NCBI GenBank assembly: GCA_964057225.1
Contig: OZ059900.1
Coordinates: 25,497,638-25,561,637 of the forward strand
Direction: 5' to 3'
Length of the DNA stretch: 64,000 nt
Origin: Auanema rhodensis
Taxonomy: Eukaryota; Nematoda; Chromadorea; Rhabditida; Rhabditidae
Shown here: one piece after another, positions 1 through 9,594 of the stretch
Numbering within the stretch: the stretch's first letter is position 1
Layout of the letters: each line of letters begins with the position of its first letter
Notes under the pieces: generated by a model
What the model saw: the letters and a program-made list of their open reading frames with translations, nothing else
Told to the model about the DNA's origin: nothing
Database searches by the model: none
Made by a program: the position numbers and the translations under genes

Positions 1-1036
1 CATAATAAAATATTTCTCATGGGAAATACTGTGTTTTTGTATTTTTTTAGTGTTCAGCATGTAAAATGCGTCATTTTAGTATGTAAAACGCTGAAATTCG
101 TTGCATTTGACGACTCATATGAACAAAAATCGATTTAATCAATATTAGCCATAAGGGGCGTGCCCTCAGAATATGCTAATTTCCTTAATTTTCTAACCCC
201 TGTTTTTTTGTCGTGAAAGTGGAACTAGACGTTGTACAAACAATTTTGAGCTAGGTTTCATTGACATTGCATGAGTTTGAACACATGAAATCGTAAGTCA
301 AAACCTTGTTTACAGCGAAATTTCTAAAAACTGGTTTTCCAGCATAATACAATATTTCTCATGGGAAATACTGTGTTTTTATATTTTTCCAGTGTTCAGC
401 ATGTAAAATGCTTCATTTTAGTATGTAACACGCTGAAATTCGTTGCATTTGACGACTCATATGAACAAAAATTGATTTAATCAATATTAGCCATAAGGGG
501 CGTGCCCTCAGAATATGCTAATTTCCTTAATTTTCTAACCCCTGTTTTTTTGTCGTGAAAGTGGAACTAGACGTTGTACGAACAATTTTGAGCTAGGTTT
601 CATTGACATTGCATGAGTTTGAACACATGCAATCGTAAGTCAAAACCTTGTTTACAGCGAAATTTCCAAAAACTGGTTTTCCAGCATAATAAAATATTTC
701 TCATGGGAAAAACTGTGTTTTTGTATTTTTTTAATGTTCAGCATGTAGAATGCTTCATTTTGATATGTAAAACGCTGAAATTCGTTGCATTTGACGACTC
801 ATATGAACAAAAATCGATTTTATCAATATTAGCCATAAGGGGCGTGCCCTCAGAATATGCTAATTTCCTTAATTTTCTAACCCCTGCTTTTTTGTCGTGA
901 AAGTGGAACTAGACGTTTTACGAACAATTTTGAGCTAGGTTTCATTGACATTGCATGAGTTTGAACACATGAAATCGTAAGTCAAAACCTTGTTTACAGC
1001 GAAATTTCCAAAAACTGGTTTTCCAGCATAATAAAA

Positions 1037-1054
1037 TATTTCTCATGGGAAATA
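1037..1054. other. 18-bp dyad symmetry at the monomer junction
   Basis: TATTTCTCATGGGAAATA pairs with itself over all 9 steps, with one T-G wobble (1043/1048). It overlaps the perfect 8-bp palindrome AAATATTT at 1034-1041. The dyad recurs in monomers with the ATGGGAAATA start and is weakened in K-type monomers, where CATG becomes CAAG and AAATA becomes AAAAA. Short dyads are common in centromeric satellites and have been linked to non-B DNA or protein binding; no function is shown here. Confidence 0.75.
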
Positions 1055-1121
1055 CTGTGTTTTTGTATTTTTCTAGTGTTCAGCATGTAAAATGCTTCAT
1101 TTTAGTATGTAACACGCTGAA

Positions 1122-1138
1122 ATTCGTTGCATTTGACG
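1122..1138 (+). other. Half-match to the CENP-B box
   Basis: ATTCGTTGCATTTGACG carries the left core of the mammalian CENP-B box (NTTCGNNNNANNCGGGN): TTCG and the A at box position 10 match, and TTG matches the alphoid consensus, but CGGG is replaced by TGAC. It is therefore not a functional canonical box. The TTCG core is polymorphic by haplotype: it is TTCC in K1, K2 and V2 monomers and TTTG in K4. The match may be chance or a degenerate relic. Confidence 0.25.
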
Positions 1139-1140
1139 AC

Positions 1141-1162
1141 TCATATGAACAAAAATCGATTT
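1141..1162. other. Paired palindromes TCATATGA and AAATCGATTT
   Basis: Two perfect palindromes lie 4 bp apart: TCATATGA (1141-1148, containing an NdeI site) and AAATCGATTT (1153-1162, containing a ClaI site). They are present in nearly every monomer. The ClaI palindrome is lost in the monomers at 361 and 2071 (ATTGATT), and the NdeI site in the monomer at 59863 (CATATAAAC). Either enzyme should give a 342-bp ladder. Confidence 0.9.
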
Positions 1163-1228
1163 AATCAATATTAGCCATAAGGGGCGTGCCCTCAGAATAT
1201 GCTAATTTCCTTAATTTTCTAACCCCTG

Positions 1229-1235
1229 TTTTTTT
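1229..1235 (+). other. T7 tract in the conserved half of each monomer
   Basis: A run of seven T follows AACCCCTG and precedes GTCGTG in nearly every monomer; it is TGCTTTTTTG in the monomer at 703. Such a run could stop RNA polymerase III on the + strand, but no A/B-box promoter was recognised, so this is only a sequence landmark. It also sits 171 bp from the CTGTGTTTTTGTA motif and helps define the two halves of the monomer. Confidence 0.4.
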
Positions 1236-1356
1236 GTCGTGAAAGTGGAACTAGACGTTGTACGAACAATTTTGAGCTAGGTTTCATTGACATTGCATGA
1301 GTTTGAACACATGAAATCGTAAGTCAAAACCTTGTTTACAGCGAAATTTCCAAAAA

Positions 1357-1368
1357 CTGGTTTTCCAG
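1357..1368. other. CTGG-TTTT-CCAG inverted repeat
   Basis: A perfect 4-bp stem with a TTTT loop, invariant in the copies read. In P-type monomers the sequence just before it changes from TTTCCAAAAACTGG to TTTATAAAACTGG, losing 1 bp, but the stem is kept. Confidence 0.7.
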
Positions 1369-2754
1369 CATAATAAAATATTTCTCATGGGAAATACTGT
1401 GTTTTTGTATTTTTCTAGTGTTCAGCATGTAAAATGCTTCATTTTAGTATGTAACACGCTGAAATTCGTTGCATTTGACGACTCATATGAACAAAAATCG
1501 ATTTAATCAATATTAGCCATAACGGGCGTGCCCTCAGAATATGCTAATTTCCTTAATTTTCTAACCCCTGTTTTTTTGTTGTGAAAGTGGAACTAGACGT
1601 TGTACGAACAATTTTGAGCTAGGTTTCATTGACATTGCATGAGTTTGAACAAATGAAATCGTAAGTCAAAACCTTGTTTACATCGAAATTTCCAAAAACT
1701 GGTTTTCCAGCATAATAAAATATTTCTCATGGGAAATACTGTGTTTTTGTATTTTTTTAGTGTTCAGCATGTAAAATGCGTCATTTTAGTATGTAAAACG
1801 CTGAAATTCGTTGCATTTGACGACTCATATGAACAAAAATCGATTTTATCAATATTAGCCATAAGGGGCGTGCCCTCAGAATATGCTAATTTCCTTAATT
1901 TTCTAACCCCTGTTTTTTTGTCGTGAAAGTGGAACTAGACGTTGTACAAACAATTTTGAGCTAGGTTTCATTGACATTGCATGAGTTTGAACACATGAAA
2001 TCGTAAGTCAAAACCTTGTTTACAGCGAAATTTCTAAAAACTGGTTTTCCAGCATAATACAATATTTCTCATGGGAAATACTGTGTTTTTATATTTTTCC
2101 AGTGTTTAGCATGTAAAATGCTTCATTTTAGTATGTAACACGCTGAAATTCGTTGCATTTGACGACTCATATGAACAAAAATTGATTTAATCAATATTAG
2201 CCATAAGGGGCGTGCCCTCAGAATATGCTAATTTCCTTAATTTTCTAACCCCTGTTTTTTTGTCGTGAAAGTGGAACTAGACGTTGTACGAACAATTTTG
2301 AGCTAGGTTTCATTGACATTGCATGAGTTTGAACACATGCAATCGTAAGTCAAAACCTTGTTTACAGCGAAATTTCCAAAAACTGGTTTTCCAGCATAAT
2401 AAAATATTTCTCATGGGAAAAACTGTGTTTTTGTATTTTTTTAATGTTCAGCATGTAGAATGCTTCATTTTGATATGTAAAACGCTGAAATTCGTTGCAT
2501 TTGACGACTCATATGAACAAAAATCGATTTTATCAATATTAGCCATAAGGGGCGTGCCCTCAGAATATGCTAATTTCCTTAATTTTCTAACCCCTGTTTT
2601 TTTGTCGTGAAAGTGGAACTAGACGTTGTACGAACAATTTTGAGCTAGGTTTCATTGACATTGCATGAGTTTTAACACATGAAATCGTAAGTCAAAACCT
2701 TGTTTACAGCGAAATTTCCAAAAACTGGTTTTCCAGCATAATAAAATATTTCTC

Positions 2755-5700
2755 ATGGGAAATACAGTGTTTTTGTATTTTTTTAGTGTTCAGCATGTAA
2801 AATGCGTCATTTTAGTATGTAAAACGCTGAAATTCCTTGCATTTGACGACTCATATGAACAAAAATCGATTTTATCAATATTAGCCATAAGGGGCGTGCC
2901 CTCAGAATATGCTAATTTCCTTAATTTTCTAACCCCTGTTTTTTTGTCGTGAAAGTGGAACTAGACGTTGTACGAACAATTTTGAGCTAGGTTTCATTGA
3001 CATTGCATGAGTTTTAACACATGAAATCGTAAGTCAAAACCTTGTTTACAGCGAAATTTCCAAAAACTGGTTTTCCAGCATAATAAAATATTTCTCATGG
3101 GAAATACAGTGTTTTTGTATTTTTTTAGTGTTCAGCATGTAAAATGCGTCATTTTAGTATGTAAAACGCTGAAATTCCTTGCATTTGACGACTCATATGA
3201 ACAAAAATCGATTTTATCAATATTAGCCATAAGGGGCGTGCCCTCAGAATATGCTAATTTCCTTAATTTTCTAACCCCTGTTTTTTTGTCGTGAAAGTGG
3301 AACTAGACGTTGTACGAACAATTTTGAGCTAGGTTTCATTGACATTGCATGAGTTTGAAAAAATGAAATCGTAAGTCAAAACCTTGTTTACAGCGAAATT
3401 TCCAAAAACTGGTTTTCCAGCATAATAAAATATTTCTCAAGGGAAAAACTGTGTTTTTATATTTTTCTAGTGTTCAGCATGTAAAATGCTTCATTTTAGT
3501 ATGTAACACGCTGAAATTCCTTGCATTTGACGACTCATATGAACAAAAATCGATTTAATCAATATTAGCCATAAGGGGCGTGCACTCAGAATATGCTAAT
3601 TTCCTTAATTTTCTAACCCCTGTTTTTTTGTCGTGAAAGTGGAACTAGACGTTGTACGAACAATTTTGAGCTAGGTTTCATTGACATTGCATGAGTTTGA
3701 ACACATGAAATCGTAAGTCAAAACCTTGTTTACAGCGAAATTTCCAAAAACTGGTTTTCCAGCATAATACAATATTTCTCATGGGAAATACTGTGTTTTT
3801 ATATTTTTCTAGTGTTCAGCATGTAAAATGCTTCATTTTAGTATGTAACACGCTGAAATTCGTTGCATTTGACGACTCATATGAACAAAAATCGATTTTA
3901 TCAATATTAGCCATAAGGGGCGTGCCCTCAGAATATGCTAATTTCCTTAATTTTCTAACCCCTGTTTTTTTGTCGTGAAAGTGGAACTAGACGTTGTACG
4001 AACAATTTTGAGCTAGGTTTCATTGACACTGCATGAGTTTTAACACATGAAATCGTAAGTCAAAACCTTGTTTACAGCGAAATTTCCAAAAACTGGTTTT
4101 CCAGCATAATAAAATATTTCTCATGGGAAATACAGTGTTTTTGTATTTTTTTAGTGTTCAGCATGTAAAATGCGTCATTTTAGTATGTAAAACGCTGAAA
4201 TTCGTTGCATTTGACGACTCATATGAACAAAAATCGATTTTATCAATATTAGCCATAAGGGGCGTGCCCTCAGAATATGCTAATTTCCTTAATTTTCTAA
4301 CCCCTGTTTTTTTGTCGTGAAAGTGGAACTAGACGTTGTACGAACATTTTTGAGCTAGGTTTCATTGACATTGCATGAGTTTGAAAAAATGAAATCGTAA
4401 GTCAAAACCTTGTTTACAGCGAAATTTCCAAAAACTGGTTTTCCAGCATAATAAAATATTTCTCAAGGGAAAAACTGTGTTTTTATATTTTTCTAGTGTT
4501 CAGCATGTAAAATGCTTCATTTTAGTATGTAACACGCTGAAATTCCTTGCATTTGACGACTCATATGAACAAAAATCGATTTAATCAATATTAGCCATAA
4601 GGGGCGTGCACTCAGAATATGCTAATTTCCTTAATTTTCTAACCCCTGTTTTTTTGTCGTGAAAGTGGAACTAGACGTTGTACGAACAATTTTGAGCTAG
4701 GTTTCATTGACATTGCATGAGTTTGAACACATGAAATCGTAAGTCAAAACCTTGTTTACAGCGAAATTTCCAAAAACTGGTTTTCCAGCATAATACAATA
4801 TTTCTCATGGGAAATACTGTGTTTTTATATTTTTCTAGTGTTCAGCATGTAAAATGCTTCATTTTAGTATGTAACACGCTGAAATTCGTTGCATTTGACG
4901 ACTCATATGAACAAAAATCGATTTTATCAATATTAGCCATAAGGGGCGTGCCCTCAGAATATGCTAATTTCCTTAATTTTCTAACCCCTGTTTTTTTGTC
5001 GTGAAAGTGGAACTAGACGTTGTACGAACAATTTTGAGCTAGGTTTCATTGACACTGCATGAGTTTTAACACATGAAATCGTAAGTCAAAACCTTGTTTA
5101 CAGCGAAATTTCCAAAAACTGGTTTTCCAGCATAATAAAATATTTCTCATGGGAAATACAGTGTTTTTGTATTTTTTTAGTGTTCAGCATGTAAAATGCG
5201 TCATTTTAGTATGTAAAACGCTGAAATTCGTTGCATTTGACGACTCATATGAACAAAAATCGATTTTATCAATATTAGCCATAAGGGGCGTGCCCTCAGA
5301 ATATGCTAATTTCCTTAATTTTCTAACCCCTGTTTTTTTGTCGTGAAAGTGGAACTAGACGTTGTACGAACATTTTTGAGCTAGGTTTCATTGACATTGC
5401 ATGAGTTTGAAAAAATGAAATCGTAAGTCAAAACCTTGTTTACAGCGAAATTTCCAAAAACTGGTTTTCCAGCATAATAAAATATTTCTCAAGGGAAAAA
5501 CTGTGTTTTTATATTTTTCTAGTGTTCAGCATGTAAAATGCTTCATTTTAGTATGTAACACGCTGAAATTCCTTGCATTTGACGACTCATATGAACAAAA
5601 ATCGATTTAATCAATATTAGCCATAAGGGGCGTGCACTCAGAATATGCTAATTTCCTTAATTTTCTAACCCCTGTTTTTTTGTCGTGAAAGTGGAACTAG

Positions 5701-6516
5701 ACGTTGTACGAACAATTTTGAGCTAGGTTTCATTGACATTGCATGAGTTTGAACACATGAAATCGTAAGTCAAAACCTTGTTTACAGCGAAATTTCCAAA
5801 AACTGGTTTTCCAGCATAATACAATATTTCTCATGGGAAATACTGTGTTTTTATATTTTTCTAGTGTTCAGCATGTAAAATGCTTCATTTTAGTATGTAA
5901 CACGCTGAAATTCGTTGCATTTGACGACTCATATGAACAAAAATCGATTTTATCAATATTAGCCATAAGGGGCGTGCCCTCAGAATATGCTAATTTCCTT
6001 AATTTTCTAACCCCTGTTTTTTTGTCGTGGAAGTGGAACTAGACGTTGTACGAACAGTTTTGAGCTAGGTTTCATTGACATTGCATGAGTTTGAACACAT
6101 GAAATCGTAAGTCAAAACCTTGTTTACAGCGAAATTTCCAAAAACTGGTTTTCCAGCATAATAAAATATTTCTCATGGGAAATACTGTGTTTTTGTATTT
6201 TTCTAGTGTTCAGCATGTAAAATGCTTCATTTTAGTATGTAACACGCTGAAATTCGTTGCATTTGACGACTCATATGAACAAAAATCGATTTAATCAATA
6301 TTAGCCATAAGGGGCGTGCCCTCAGAATATGCTAATTTCCTTAATTTTCTAACCCCTGTTTTTTTGTCGTGAAAGTGGAACTAGACGTTGTACGAACAAT
6401 TTTGAGCTAGGTTTCATTGACATTGCATGAGTTTGAACACATGAAATCGTAAGTCAAAACCTTGTTTACAGCGAAATTTCCAAAAACTGGTTTTCCAGCA
6501 TAATAAAATATTTCTC
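2755..6516 (+). repeat. Monomers 8-18: V2-V2 then K2-C-V triplet (1026 bp) repeated
   Basis: Two V2 monomers (2755, 3097) are followed by K2-C-V at 3439, K2-C-V at 4465, and K2-C'-A at 5491. The K2 copies here carry GCACTCAG instead of GCCCTCAG, seen only in this and the next block. V copies at 4123 and 5149 share GAACATTTTTGAG, and C copies at 3781 and 4807 are followed by GACACTGCATG. The third C (5833) carries GTCGTGGAAGTGG and GAACAGTTTTG, here called C'. Confidence 0.92.
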
Positions 6517-9500
6517 ATGGGAAATACAGTGTTTTTGTATTTTTTTAGTGTTCAGCATGTAAAATGCGTCATTTTAGTATGTAAAACGCTGAAATTCCTT
6601 GCATTTGACGACTCATATGAACAAAAATCGATTTTATCAATATTAGCCATAAGGGGCGTGCCCTCAGAATATGCTAATTTCCTTAATTTTCTAACCCCTG
6701 TTTTTTTGTCGTGAAAGTGGAACTAGACGTTGTACGAACAATTTTGAGCTAGGTTTCATTGACATTGCATGAGTTTTAACACATGAAATCGTAAGTCAAA
6801 ACCTTGTTTACAGCGAAATTTCCAAAAACTGGTTTTCCAGCATAATAAAATATTTCTCATGGGAAATACAGTGTTTTTGTATTTTTTTAGTGTTCAGCAT
6901 GTAAAATGCGTCATTTTAGTATGTAAAACGCTGAAATTCCTTGCATTTGACGACTCATATGAACAAAAATCGATTTTATCAATATTAGCCATAAGGGGCG
7001 TGCCCTCAGAATATGCTAATTTCCTTAATTTTCTAACCCCTGTTTTTTTGTCGTGAAAGTGGAACTAGACGTTGTACGAACAATTTTGAGCTAGGTTTCA
7101 TTGACATTGCATGAGTTTTAACACATGAAATCGTAAGTCAAAACCTTGTTTACAGCGAAATTTCCAAAAACTGGTTTTCCAGCATAATAAAATATTTCTC
7201 ATGGGAAATACAGTGTTTTTGTATTTTTTTAGTGTTCAGCATGTAAAATGCGTCATTTTAGTATGTAAAACGCTGAAATTCCTTGCATTTGACGACTCAT
7301 ATGAACAAAAATCGATTTTATCAATATTAGCCATAAGGGGCGTGCCCTCAGAATATGCTAATTTCCTTAATTTTCTAACCCCTGTTTTTTTGTCGTGAAA
7401 GTGGAACTAGACGTTGTACGAACAATTTTGAGCTAGGTTTCATTGACATTGCATGAGTTTGAAAAAATGAAATCGTAAGTCAAAACCTTGTTTACAGCGA
7501 AATTTCCAAAAACTGGTTTTCCAGCATAATAAAATATTTCTCAAGGGAAAAACTGTGTTTTTATATTTTTCTAGTGTTCAGCATGTAAAATGCTTCATTT
7601 TAGTATGTAACACGCTGAAATTCCTTGCATTTGACGACTCATATGAACAAAAATCGATTTAATCAATATTAGCCATAAGGGGCGTGCACTCAGAATATGC
7701 TAATTTCCTTAATTTTCTAACCCCTGTTTTTTTGTCGTGAAAGTGGAACTAGACGTTGTACGAACAATTTTGAGCTAGGTTTCATTGACATTGCATGAGT
7801 TTGAACACATGAAATCGTAAGTCAAAACCTTGTTTACAGCGAAATTTCCAAAAACTGGTTTTCCAGCATAATACAATATTTCTCATGGGAAATACTGTGT
7901 TTTTATATTTTTCTAGTGTTCAGCATGTAAAATGCTTCATTTTAGTATGTAACACGCTGAAATTCGTTGCATTTGACGACTCATATGAACAAAAATCGAT
8001 TTTATCAATATTAGCCATAAGGGGCGTGCCCTCAGAATATGCTAATTTCCTTAATTTTCTAACCCCTGTTTTTTTGTCGTGAAAGTGGAACTAGACGTTG
8101 TACGAACAATTTTGAGCTAGGTTTCATTGACACTGCATGAGTTTTAACACATGAAATCGTAAGTCAAAACCTTGTTTACAGCGAAATTTCCAAAAACTGG
8201 TTTTCCAGCATAATAAAATATTTCTCATGGGAAATACAGTGTTTTTGTATTTTTTTAGTGTTCAGCATGTAAAATGCGTCATTTTAGTATGTAAAACGCT
8301 GAAATTCGTTGCATTTGACGACTCATATGAACAAAAATCGATTTTATCAATATTAGCCATAAGGGGCGTGCCCTCAGAATATGCTAATTTCCTTAATTTT
8401 CTAACCCCTGTTTTTTTGTCGTGAAAGTGGAACTAGACGTTGTACGAACATTTTTGAGCTAGGTTTCATTGACATTGCATGAGTTTGAAAAAATGAAACC
8501 GTAAGTCAAAACCTTGTTTACAGCGAAATTTCCAAAAACTGGTTTTCCAGCATAATAAAATATTTCTCAAGGGAAAAACTGTGTTTTTATATTTTTCTAG
8601 TGTTCAGCATGTAAAATGCTTCATTTTAGTATGTAACACGCTGAAATTCCTTGCATTTGACGACTCATATGAACAAAAATCGATTTAATCAATATTAGCC
8701 ATAAGGGGCGTGCACTCAGAATATGCTAATTTCCTTAATTTTCTAACCCCTGTTTTTTTGTCGTGAAAGTGGAACTAGACGTTGTACGAACAATTTTGAG
8801 CTAGGTTTCATTGACATTGCATGAGTTTGAACACATGAAATCGTAAGTCAAAACCTTGTTTACAGCGAAATTTCCAAAAACTGGTTTTCCAGCATAATAC
8901 AATATTTCTCATGGGAAATACTGTGTTTTTATATTTTTCTAGTGTTCAGCATGTAAAATGCTTCATTTTAGTATGTAACACGCTGAAATTCGTTGCATTT
9001 GACGACTCATATGAACAAAAATCGATTTTATCAATATTAGCCATAAGGGGCGTGCCCTCAGAATATGCTAATTTCCTTAATTTTCTAACCCCTGTTTTTT
9101 TGTCGTGGAAGTGGAACTAGACGTTGTACGAACAGTTTTGAGCTAGGTTTCATTGACATTGCATGAGTTTGAACACATGAAATCGTAAGTCAAAACCTTG
9201 TTTACAGCGAAATTTCCAAAAACTGGTTTTCCAGCATAATAAAATATTTCTCATGGGAAATACTGTGTTTTTGTATTTTTCTAGTGTTCAGCATGTAAAA
9301 TGCTTCAGTTTAGTATGTAACACGCTGAAATTCGTTGCATTTGACGACTCATATGAACAAAAATCGATTTAATCAATATTAGCCATAAGGGGCGTGCCCT
9401 CAGAATATGCTAATTTCCTTAATTTTCTAACCCCTGTTTTTTTGTCGTGAAAGTGGAACTAGACGTTGTACGAACAATTTTGAGCTAGGTTTCATTGACA

Positions 9501-9594
9501 TTGCATGAGTTTGAACACATGAAATCGTAAGTCAAAACCTTGTTTACAGCGAAATTTCCAAAAACTGGTTTTCCAGCATAATAAAATATTTCTC
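6517..9594 (+). repeat. Monomers 19-27: second copy of the V2 / K2-C-V block, offset 9 monomers
   Basis: Three V2 monomers (6517, 6859, 7201) lead into K2-C-V (7543-8568), K2-C' (8569, 8911) and A (9253). This is the preceding block again with three V2 instead of two and two triplets instead of three. C' at 5833 and 8911 are 3078 bp (9 monomers) apart. Triplet number therefore varies between neighbouring copies. The V at 8227 keeps GAACATTTTTGAG, confirming common descent. Private changes include GAAACCG near 8498 and TTCAGTTTAG near 9306. Confidence 0.9.

Larger units (their letters stand above)
1045..1386 (+). repeat. Representative consensus-type monomer (type A)
   Basis: This copy is close to the array consensus and serves as the coordinate reference (monomer position 1 = 1045). 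It has 116 G+C of 342 and ten CpGs; about ten are expected from base composition, so CpG is not depleted. Haplotype-defining differences concentrate in roughly positions 1-120: 2, 9, 12, 21, about 29-32, 40, 45, 46, 50-52, 60-62, 65, 68, 73, 81, 93 and 119. From about 121 to 260 most copies are identical and variants are rare. Position 119 is A here, giving a TAA at 1162-1164 that closes the reading frame starting at 1045. ClaI (ATCGAT) and NdeI (CATATG) each cut this monomer once. Confidence 0.95.
19..2754 (+). repeat. Monomers 0-7: 5-monomer (1710 bp) higher-order repeat, about 1.6 copies
   Basis: The order is V0, u, M, A, A, V0, u, M. The pair at 19/361 recurs at 1729/2071, and M recurs at 703 and 2413, all offset by 1710 bp. 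The u monomers (361, 2071) share TTTTTCCAG and ATTGATT, which were not seen elsewhere in the window. The V0 monomers share the tail GTACAAAC and TTTCTAAAAA. The copies are not identical: position 119 is A at 19 but T at 1729, and 2071 has GTGTTTAGC. The monomer at 1387 carries CATAACGGGC and TTGTTGTG, a combination that returns only near 40.7 and 58.2 kb. Confidence 0.9.

Noticed and set aside
613-900. 95-codon open frames in M monomers (also 2323, 10531, 12582, 14292, 16685, 24206)
   Set aside because: They are the same frame extended 90 bases upstream because CATGAAATCG became CATGCAATCG, turning TGA into TGC. It is a single SNP effect in satellite DNA.
1229-1235. RNA polymerase III terminator or transcription unit
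   Set aside because: The T7 run is present in nearly every monomer, but no convincing A-box or B-box was seen, so a Pol III gene is not supported.
1729-1926. Recurrent 65-codon open frames starting at the monomer ATG (about fifty copies)
   Set aside because: The frame is a by-product of the repeat. It is open only where monomer position 119 is T (TTA or TAT instead of TAA) and ends at the TGA of GTCGTGAAAG. Neighbouring copies lose it by one base, K copies lack the ATG, and no ribosome-binding, splice or codon-use evidence supports translation.
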